Below are positions 56,931 through 64,000 of a stretch of 64,000 bases of DNA, piece after piece. The position numbers were made by a program, and so were the translations under genes. The number at the start of each line of letters is the position of its first letter. Position 1 is the stretch's first letter. The notes under the pieces are model-generated. The model saw only the letters and a program-made list of their open reading frames with translations, did not search any database and was not told the DNA's origin. Origin of the DNA: Volutella citrinella (lineage: Eukaryota > Ascomycota > Sordariomycetes > Hypocreales > Nectriaceae); assembly GCA_034401135.1 (NCBI GenBank), contig JAWZSP010000004.1:4712001-4776000 (forward strand), in the 5' to 3' direction.

Positions 56931-58660
56931 CTACTTCTTCGTGACGGCACCAACCTCGTCCACGAGGTACTCGCTAAATTTCCGAGGGGGGACACCCTCT
57001 GCATACAGAGCATCGATATCGTGATACGTGCGGTTCTTCGTTTCTGGCTGGAAGAAGAACAGCAGGGCCAGGATAAATCTGCTTCCACAATTAGTACTTG
57101 TCACGTCCAGGATATATAGATCAATACTGACACTTCAGCCCCAACAAAGAGGAACATGACCTTGCCACCCCAGTTCAGCTGGTCAGGGTTGATAAAGTAA
57201 GGGAACACGCTAGACAGCATGAGCGCAGTGAGTTGTTGACAAACGAGAGTGAATGCGATTGTCTTTGGTCGTGTAGCTTGTGAGGCAGTCTCCTGAGCAA
57301 CAGCCCAGCCGAAGCAGCCAACGGTCGCAGTGTAGAGCATCGACCATGTAATCATAAAGGCGAGGAGTGCAGTGACGGCCGCTTTGTTGTTGGTGCTAGC
57401 GAGAGAGGTTCCGGCGATGATGATGGACCAGCAGCATAGAAGCGTGCCTCCTCCGACAAGCGACTTCCTTCGAGGCAAGACATCGGACAGCGCGACGGAA
57501 ACGCAATTGGAAATGAACTGGAGGGTGGACGAAATGGCAGTCAGGCCGAACGGATCGGCTTGGCCAATGAGTTCAAAGTAGTAAGTCTGATACGTGTCTG
57601 GACGAGGATGTTAGCGACGCTGCGGTCAGGGGCTCGACCAGTTGTGCTTACTTGCGAAGTAGCCGCCAGAGAAGTTCTGGGACTGGAGGCCAAGAACGGC
57701 AACAAGGGTTCGGGTGCGGTGCTCCTTGGAGAAGATGGCTTTCCAGGTTGTCTGCTTGGCCATGTTTGCTTCTCCAGCACTGACATCCAGCTCCGTCTTG
57801 ATAAACCCGAGCCTCTCCTCGACATCCACGTCAGTTCCATAGAGGCGCACAATGGCCTTGCGGGCGTCATCTTCCCTCCCCTTCTTCACATACCAGACCG
57901 GCGACTCTGGTAGGAAGGGAAGCCCAATTGCGAAGAGAGTAGGTACCAAGAAGGTCATGACGAAGCTAAGGCGGTAGCTCCATGACCCTGGGATCTTGCT
58001 GGCACCGAAGCCGGTGATGGAGGACATGAAGAAGCCCAGCACAATGATGACGTTTGTCAAAGAGTTGAGAGCGGCTCGCAGAGCAGCGGGCGCATTCTCA
58101 CTGACGTAGAGGGGAGGTGTGACTGTGGAGAGGCCGACGGAGAGGCCGAGGAGCAACTTGGAGACGAAGAGAACAGCCAGACTGGGCGCAAAAACCAGTG
58201 CGAATGAGGAAGAGATAGACAGGACAACGGCGGCCCAGAGAACTGCTCGACGACCGACGATGTCGGCGAAATGGCCGGTGAGGAAGGCTCCAAATACCTG
58301 TCCGATGGTGCTGGCTGCGTTCCAGAGCGACTGCCACAGCGCAGGAATCACATATTGGGATCCTTCCTCGTAGTAGTGGCCATAGTCGCGACGGAACTCG
58401 GGGAAAGCGATGGCCACGCCCGAGAGACCAGAGTCGTAGCCCCACCCAAAGACGAGGGACATGACATAGACGGCCCAGAGGACGTATACCTTGTCCTTCT
58501 TCAAATTCGCCCACAGGCGCTGATACTGTTGCTTGGGAGTGAGGTCCTGGACGCTGGCATGCTTAGCCAGCGCTATTTCGTCGACGACGGCGGCCTTTTC
58601 AACATGGTCTGCATCATTCTGCGCCATAGAGACAGAGCTCTTGGGCTTCGCGGAGTCCAT
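56931..58660 (-). CDS. MFS oligosaccharide/alpha-glucoside transporter
   Basis: Proton symporter of the sugar porter family. Minus-strand exons 58660-57652, 57597-57132, 57078-56931, in phase, 540 residues, 12 helices. Marks: YVLWAVYVMSLVFGWGYDSGLSGVA, GHFADIVGRRAVLW, LLGLSVGLSTVTPPLYVSENAPAALRA, the PESP motif in LPFLPESPVWYVKKGRED, and FFQPETKNRTYHDIDALY after TM12. FGWGYDSGL with the MAL-type loop lengths suggests a di- or oligosaccharide carrier (maltose, sucrose, raffinose) rather than a hexose carrier. Intron 2 uses the inner GTCAGT donor, because the outer GT three bases earlier breaks the frame. Divergent from GH32 over 541 bp. Confidence 0.92.
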
Positions 58661-59201
58661 GATGTTGTCAAGGTTGTGAGGAGGGTTGAAGGCCAGAGAA
58701 GAGGTGAATTGTGTTGATCTGAGGTTGAGCAAAGAGGGAAGAAACACGACTCATATATAACCGTCGTTCATGATGGGCAAGGACTCGTACGAGGCTCTGC
58801 AAAAGTCACGACAACCATGGGGACGACAAAGTCAGTTTCCTTCCCCACGGGGTGGAAGAAATGGGGTGGGAACGGTTTTGTCGAATGTCCAGCGAGGGTG
58901 GCCACTTGGGTGAATTCGCAAGCGTGTCTTTGGGGCGAGCTATATTAGCGCCAAGTCACGACCGGACTGGGTGAATTCTGAATGGCTCAGGAGCAGTCCC
59001 ATGGTGGGGAACTCAAGCTCAGGCTTTTTGGTGGCCCGTCTTGTCGGTCCGACAAGTTGTGGACACTGCTTGCTGCAAGAGATGAACCATGATACCGGCT
59101 CAATTGGGGCTGGCTCGCATATAACCGTCTAACTACGTACTCATTTTATTCATCAGACTTGACCTTGACACCGACGCGAAAACACGCAAACGATCAACAA
59201 C
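58661..59201. promoter_or_regulatory. Bidirectional promoter of transporter and GH32
   Basis: No gene. Contains TATA-like elements in ATATAACCGTC at 58755-58765 (about 95 bp before the transporter) and the same 11-mer at 59119-59129 (about 75 bp before GH32); CreA-type sites CCCCAC at 58843-58848 and GTGGGG at 59004-59009; and a 17-bp palindrome at 59040-59056. The CreA sites suggest glucose repression. Confidence 0.5.
59040..59056. promoter_or_regulatory. 17-bp perfect palindrome, CGG-N1-CCG
   Basis: Two 8-base arms (CTTGTCGG and CCGACAAG) around a single T, 146-162 bp before the GH32 start. Inverted CGG triplets one base apart could bind a Zn2Cys6 dimer. Confidence 0.5.
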
Positions 59202-60890
59202 ATGAAGGCATTCCATCGCTTCAGGCCGACATCCCACTTCAGCGCTCCTCACTCATGGGCAAACGATCCTTGTGGCGCCATCTACGTGCCGGAAACACAA
59301 GAATACCTCCTCTGCTACCAATGGAACCCCGGAACGACCGAAGGCGGCAATTGTGCATGGGGAATGGCAAAGAGCAAGGACCTTATCACATGGGAAGACT
59401 GCCAGCCAGCGATCTTGAACGGGTCGACGTACGACCGAAAAGGCGTCTTCTCGGGGTCGATAGTCTCCAAGATGGTCGGCGGGACGAGGGTCTTGTTCTT
59501 GTTTTACACGAGCGTCTCTGCCTTGCCGATACATTGGTCCAAGCCGTATATTGATGGATGTGAGAGTCAGTCGGTTGCTATTTCGACCGACTATGGACAT
59601 TCGTGGCATCGTCATGCTGCAAACCCGCTCCTTGCCTCGCCTCCGAAGGGCTCGTCGACAGTCGGTTGGAGAGACCCGTTCGTGTCACAGTGGCCATCGC
59701 TTTCCACATTGCTTGGGGCAGATGCGGAAACCACTTACATGATGATCGCTTCAGGAGAGCGAGGAAAGGGGCCAAGACTAGAGATGTATCAGTCGCAAGA
59801 CCTCCTGAGCTGGGACTATCTGTCGCCAGTCTTGGATGTCGTGACAGATGAAAAGATTTCGGCCAAAAGTCCACTCACATGGGGACTCAACTTTGAGTGC
59901 GCGAGCTTCTTCACCCTGGGCACAACAGACTACATCATTGTCGGCGTGGAAGAGGACGCTCGCAGTACGCGACACAATGGTCACTACATCATGTGGCTGT
60001 CCGGTGCGATGACGATGCGAGATGGGAGACTCCGATTTGAGATTTCCAACCACGGAGTGCTAGACCACGGCAATCTTTACGCAGCCCACATCTTCCGAGA
60101 TGCAGAGGGGCGGCTGATCCAGCTGGGGTGGACCGACGAGACAGCAAAGCCGACCGTGGTGCGAAGCCAGGGATGGGCTGGCTCTTTCGGGCATCCTCGG
60201 GAGCTTCTTCAGATCTCGAGACCATTTAGGTCGCATGAAAGACTCTCGTCTGAATGGTCTCACGATGAGTTATCTGGCTCAATCACAACCTTGGGCGTTC
60301 GACCGGCACCGCAGGTTGCAGAGCTACGGCGGGGACAGGTCATCTCATCGCTCGAGGCGTTTTGCAAGATGCGATCCTCCAATTTCGAGCTGGAGGCCAC
60401 ATTTCGTGACCTGGTGGGCAACGAGAAAATTTCCATCGCCTTCCGAGCCTCGCATGATTTTTCAGAAGCCACCAGGCTTGTGGTCGATGTTGAACATGGC
60501 AAGGTCATCATCGATAGAACCAAGTCCTCGCTCGCTGGTTTGGGCACAGCAACGCCAGACATCGGACCCTTTTCCCTGATGGACGGCGAGAAACTGCATA
60601 TCCGTCTTTTTGTGGACGCATCTCTGGTCGAGGTGTACATTAATGAGCGCTTCGCCATGACTTCGAGGATCTACCCGTCGCAAGACTCATCAACCCATGT
60701 GTCGTACGATTTTGGGTCCTATGATCCGGGGCGCGTGGAATTCCGATGCTGGGACCAGCTCGCCAGTGCTTCTTCACGCCGGGATACTGGTTCTAACTTA
60801 TTTGATGCCTTGTATCCGCTCAAGGGTTTAGAGGAGATTCATCATGTCCACACGGAAGAAGTTCCAGTGCAGTCTGTAGAAGCAGCGTAA
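59202..60890 (+). CDS. GH32 beta-fructofuranosidase, intracellular
   Basis: Hydrolyses sucrose or related fructosides. Single exon, 562 residues. Five-bladed propeller motifs: HSWANDPCGAIY with the nucleophile Asp (the family WMNDPNG position), VFSGSIV, TVGWRDPFVSQW with the transition-state Asp of RDP, and LNFECASFFTLG with the acid/base Glu. The C-terminal beta-sandwich is present (KISIAFRAS, IRLFVDASLVEVYINERFAMTSRIYP). No signal peptide (MKAFHRFRPTSHFS), so it is expected in the cytosol, acting on sugar imported by the neighbouring transporter. Start at 59202 gives the usual short lead to the first motif. The length fits the family. Confidence 0.94.
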   Translation: MKAFHRFRPTSHFSAPHSWANDPCGAIYVPETQEYLLCYQWNPGTTEGGNCAWGMAKSKDLITWEDCQPAILNGSTYDRKGVFSGSIVSKMVGGTRVLFLFYTSVSALPIHWSKPYIDGCESQSVAISTDYGHSWHRHAANPLLASPPKGSSTVGWRDPFVSQWPSLSTLLGADAETTYMMIASGERGKGPRLEMYQSQDLLSWDYLSPVLDVVTDEKISAKSPLTWGLNFECASFFTLGTTDYIIVGVEEDARSTRHNGHYIMWLSGAMTMRDGRLRFEISNHGVLDHGNLYAAHIFRDAEGRLIQLGWTDETAKPTVVRSQGWAGSFGHPRELLQISRPFRSHERLSSEWSHDELSGSITTLGVRPAPQVAELRRGQVISSLEAFCKMRSSNFELEATFRDLVGNEKISIAFRASHDFSEATRLVVDVEHGKVIIDRTKSSLAGLGTATPDIGPFSLMDGEKLHIRLFVDASLVEVYINERFAMTSRIYPSQDSSTHVSYDFGSYDPGRVEFRCWDQLASASSRRDTGSNLFDALYPLKGLEEIHHVHTEEVPVQSVEAA

Positions 60891-61382
60891 ATAGTCGCCT
60901 CATAGGTAGCCATGTTATGAATTAATGTTAGACTAAACTTCGTATGGCATGCCTTAATGACGTGATGCTTTCCAGCCGGCAAACGAATCCTGAAATATGT
61001 GGTGGCGAGTTCATCTCATTCAGGACAAGTCTGGCGGGTCACACGATCATCTCGTCGGCGGGGATGCCCCACACCCCCAAAGTCCGCCGGCTTGACCGGT
61101 CAAATCGGGCATCCTTCGCAGCTGGCGAATCATAATTCAACCATAAGGCTCTACGGAGGGGACCAATCCAATTTCAGCCGAGTCTCAGTCTGGGGTCGGG
61201 GCTCCCTGCAATGCGGAGATGATTTAAGACACCACAACAGGCGATGCTCCATGCTCAGAGACACAGCCCTTTCTCATTCAAACGAAGCCCAGCAGCAAAT
61301 TTATTCTCGTCACAGAGATCTCATCGGCCCATCTGTTCTTTGTCAATCATACGACCAACTCCCAGCACAACGAGAGACCGCC
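60891..61382. promoter_or_regulatory. Promoter region of GH13
   Basis: 492 bp between GH32 and GH13. Contains CreA-type CCCCAC (61067-61072) and CTGGGG (61190-61195), and a triple CGG array at 61088-61108 (separate entry). The reading frame of GH13 is open upstream, but without family character before 61383. Confidence 0.45.
61088..61108. promoter_or_regulatory. Three CGG triplets at N6 spacing
   Basis: CGG-N6-CGG-N6-CGG, with the middle triplet inside TTGACCGGTCAA (a perfect 12-bp palindrome). About 275-295 bp upstream of the GH13 start. A likely Zn2Cys6 target by form; the actual binder is not shown. Confidence 0.5.
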
Positions 61383-63110
61383 ATGGCATCCCCCGCTCCC
61401 AGCAGAGCATGGTGGAAGGAGGCAGTGGTCTACCAAATTTATCCTGCTAGCTTCCTTGACTCAAATGGAGACGGCCTCGGTGACATTCCAGGGATCATTT
61501 CAAAGCTCGACTACATCAAGTCCCTGGGCATCACGGCTGTCTGGCTCTCTCCGATCTTTGAGAGCCCCCAACATGACATGGGGTACGACATTTCGGATTA
61601 CCGGAGCATCCACAAGCCTTATGGCTCTGTTGAGGATGTAGATGCACTCATTAGCGGCTGCTCCGAGAGGGGCATCAAAGTTTTGCTTGATCTCGTGGTC
61701 AATCACACCAGCAGCGAACACTCATGGTTCAAAGAGTCACGGGCGTCCCGGACATCCCCCAAGAGAGACTGGTATATCTGGAGAGACCCCAAGGTGGACG
61801 AAAACGGCGTGCGGAAACCCCCCAACAACTGGTCTTCGTTGTTTGGTGGCAGTGCTTGGACGTGGGACGACACCACGGGCCAGTACTATCTCTCACTCTT
61901 CCTGCCTACACAGCCTGATCTCAACTGGCAGAACGAAGATATGCGACGAGCGACCTATGCAGACATGGAATTTTGGCTCGACAGGGGGGCCAATGGCTTT
62001 CGCATCGACTCAATGAATCTCATGTCCAAGCATCCGGATCTACCAGAAGCCGACATCGTCAACCCCGGGTCCGAGTTTCAGCCTGGCGACAAGTACTTTG
62101 CCGGCGGTCCTCGAATGCACGACTACATTCGAGAAATGCGTGAGAAGGTGTTTGACAAGTATGACTGCATGACGGTTGGGGAGCTTGGGTTTACCAAGGA
62201 TGAAGAAAGCGTATCCCACTACGTCGCCAAGCACAGGCATGAGCTAAACATGGTCTTCACTGGCGACATCGTGGACATGGACTTTGGGCCTAGGCACAAG
62301 TACGAACGCGGCGACTTTTGCCTTTCAAAGCTCAAGGCCATCACGAATCTTTGGCAGAAGGCGATGCCCAAATTTGACGGTTGGAATGCTGTTTACATGG
62401 AAAACCACGACTCTGGCCGCTCCGTCTCTCGATGGGCATCCGACCTTGCCCAGCACAGGAAGAATGCTGCCAAGATGCTGGCCATCTATAACTGCACTCT
62501 CAGCGGCACGCTGTTTCTGCTGCAAGGGCAAGAGATTGGCATGGCGAATGTGCCGGCATCATGGGGAATAAACGACTACGTCGACGTCGAGGGCAAGAAC
62601 TACTACAACGCAATGCTCCAACAGAGGGGCTCCGGTACTGACATGAGTGACGTGCTGCGAGAAATGCGACTCAAGGCGCGTGATAATGGACGGCTACCCA
62701 TGCAGTGGAACGCAGAACAGCAAGCCGGCTTCTCCAAGGCCTCCAAAACTTGGATGCGCGTCAACGATGACTTTAAGGAATGGAACGTCGCGCAGCAGGA
62801 GGCAGACAGCGATAGCGTCCTGGCCTTTTGGCGACGCCTCCTCGACCTGCGTCTGCGCGACAAGGACATCTTCGTGTACGGCGAATTCTCCGAACTTGAG
62901 GAGTACAAGGACAGCGAGGAAATATTTGCCTACACGATGACAAGCTACGACGGGCGGAAAGCCTTGGTCCTGCTCAACTTCTCAGATCAAGCACAGACTG
63001 TGAAACTGGAAGGGTATGATGGCTGGCGCAGGTTGTTGGACAAGCCTGGAGAGATGGGCGCAGAGAGCGTTGAACTGGGGATGTACGAAGGGTGTATTTT
63101 CCAAAAATAA
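61383..63110 (+). CDS. GH13 alpha-glucosidase (maltase/isomaltase type), intracellular
   Basis: Cleaves terminal alpha-glucosides from short oligosaccharides or sucrose. Single exon, 575 residues, TIM barrel plus C-terminal domain. Motifs in order: WWKEAVVYQIYPASFLDSNGDGLGD, DLVVNHTSSEHSWF (region I), GFRIDSMN with nucleophile Asp (II), TVGELG with acid/base Glu (III), VYMENHDSGR with the transition-state Asp (IV). RLPMQWNAEQQAGFS is the usual family ending of the barrel. The frame is open upstream to 60999, but the start at 61383 (MASPAPSRAWWK) gives the normal length. No signal peptide. With the cytosolic GH32 and the transporter it makes two routes for splitting imported sugar. Confidence 0.94.
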   Translation: MASPAPSRAWWKEAVVYQIYPASFLDSNGDGLGDIPGIISKLDYIKSLGITAVWLSPIFESPQHDMGYDISDYRSIHKPYGSVEDVDALISGCSERGIKVLLDLVVNHTSSEHSWFKESRASRTSPKRDWYIWRDPKVDENGVRKPPNNWSSLFGGSAWTWDDTTGQYYLSLFLPTQPDLNWQNEDMRRATYADMEFWLDRGANGFRIDSMNLMSKHPDLPEADIVNPGSEFQPGDKYFAGGPRMHDYIREMREKVFDKYDCMTVGELGFTKDEESVSHYVAKHRHELNMVFTGDIVDMDFGPRHKYERGDFCLSKLKAITNLWQKAMPKFDGWNAVYMENHDSGRSVSRWASDLAQHRKNAAKMLAIYNCTLSGTLFLLQGQEIGMANVPASWGINDYVDVEGKNYYNAMLQQRGSGTDMSDVLREMRLKARDNGRLPMQWNAEQQAGFSKASKTWMRVNDDFKEWNVAQQEADSDSVLAFWRRLLDLRLRDKDIFVYGEFSELEEYKDSEEIFAYTMTSYDGRKALVLLNFSDQAQTVKLEGYDGWRRLLDKPGEMGAESVELGMYEGCIFQK

Positions 63111-63184
63111 TGAATAGCAGTGTGAATAGCAGTTCTAGAACACGAATAGGCATTCTCCAGACGTGCGGTGTTGCTGCGACATCT

Positions 63185-64000
63185 CTATCCGGGGCAGCTA
63201 AAACATTCGATATCGTAAAACGCTGGCCCCCGGGTGGCGGACAGCAGATCCATTTCACTGTACGGCACACGAAACAAGCTGCAGCTTCCTCCTGTAAACT
63301 CAATCGAGGCGCACCCTTGAGTCTGCTGGCAGATAAACGCGCATCGGCCCCGGTTCGGGACCCCAAGAGGCCTCGAGATGAGGTTGGCCACCCGAGATGC
63401 CGTGTTCAGAAGCCGAGTCCCGCCGCAGGTGACTGTTGGGTCCGTGGACTCCACCGTCTCGCACGCGCAGCCCTGAGCGAGGGACACGTCATCGATGAAG
63501 ATGGATAATGGAGTCTGCAAGGCGTTTACGCAATGTAGGGAGAACTTGAGCGTCATCTGCTCCGTCGTCGGTATGAATGCTGCGCCATAACGCCAAATCC
63601 AGAGCCCGGGTGTAATTGAGGACGATAAGCCCTGGTTGGCGATCCTGACGTCGTCGATGTATAGCTGAGAGTAACACACGTCGCCAGCGACGATTCGCCG
63701 GCTTGGTGTCAGGTAGAAAGAAACCGTGTGCTCGCGACCAATTCGGAGGCCACGAAACACCTGCGATAAGGTGTGTGGCCCTTGGTCGGAGACGTCGGCT
63801 GGGATGATTCTTGAGACATGTTAGTCGAGTCGTCCATGTGCAGACTGTGAAACGTACGCGGCATGATTTCCCGTGCGAACATAGTTTCCCGGCCCTGCCG
63901 ACACTATGGATGCACCACCTTCCAATATCCATGGGGCAGGGTCAATGTCGCCATTGGCCAGCTGGTTCTCAAAGCCCTTGTTTTGCATACTTTCGGTCAC
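63185..64000 (-). CDS. Secreted-type Cys-rich protein with PAN-like domain, 5' end outside window
   Basis: Minus strand; exons in the window 64000-63858 (continuing beyond the edge) and 63809-63185, in phase, about 255 residues seen. The first part (NKGFENQLANGDIDPAPWILEG through FIDDVSLAQGC) reads as a jelly-roll, carbohydrate-binding-like domain with the usual GFE and FIDDVSL ends. A Cys-rich domain follows, with CGGTRLLNTASR and CAFICQQTQGCASIEFTGGSCSLF, close to PAN/apple modules. No enzyme motif seen. Such fungal proteins are usually secreted and wall- or glycan-binding. The signal peptide, if any, is outside the window. It is convergent with GH13 and unlikely to belong to the sugar cluster. 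Confidence 0.75.

Overview
The window reads as nuclear DNA of a filamentous ascomycete (Pezizomycotina). Genes are interrupted by many 50-70 nt introns with GT..AG ends and CTAAC-like branch points. The families present (highly reducing polyketide synthase, Zn2Cys6 regulators, Dal5-type and sugar MFS carriers, PL3, GH32 and GH13 enzymes) are typical of Sordariomycetes. An order such as Hypocreales is plausible but the sequence alone does not prove it. I found no rRNA, tRNA, CRISPR array or transposon. Exon boundaries were placed by hand from splice signals, reading phase and family motifs, so each is a model.

Layout. 1-7.8 kb: the 3' nine-tenths of a highly reducing type I PKS (KS-AT-DH-cMT-ER-KR-ACP, 13 exons here, 5' end outside the window). 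8-18.3 kb: a secreted endonuclease/exonuclease/phosphatase-fold protein, an Ecm4-type glutathionyl-hydroquinone reductase, a sugar-type MFS carrier and a Pho89/PiT phosphate symporter. 21-27.8 kb: a TMEM14 membrane protein in three short exons, a secreted PL3 pectate lyase, a Cys-rich single-pass membrane protein and a Zn2Cys6 regulator.

29.7-41.2 kb: a compact catabolic-looking cluster. It holds a BBE-type FAD oxidoreductase, a carboxymuconolactone-decarboxylase-like protein, a NirA-like Zn2Cys6 regulator, an SDR, a dienelactone hydrolase and a Dal5-like anion transporter. The promoters of the decarboxylase-like gene, the SDR and the hydrolase/transporter pair share a CGG-N7-CCG inverted site with a similar core, four copies in all, one inside a 21-bp palindrome. 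This looks like the operator of the cluster's own regulator and is the strongest candidate here for an undescribed pathway and regulon.

41.7-54.6 kb: a C2H2 protein, a large protein of unknown function, a Zn2Cys6 regulator and an amino-acid/GABA-type permease whose reading frames do not close cleanly, then an SDR and an ornithine-aminotransferase-like enzyme sharing a divergent promoter. This looks like an amino-compound utilisation group that may be decaying. 55-63.1 kb: a sucrose/alpha-glucoside utilisation cluster (Zn2Cys6 regulator, MFS oligosaccharide transporter, GH32 and GH13 enzymes without signal peptides), implying uptake of intact sugar and cytosolic hydrolysis. The right edge cuts a secreted protein with a lectin-like domain and a PAN-like Cys-rich domain.
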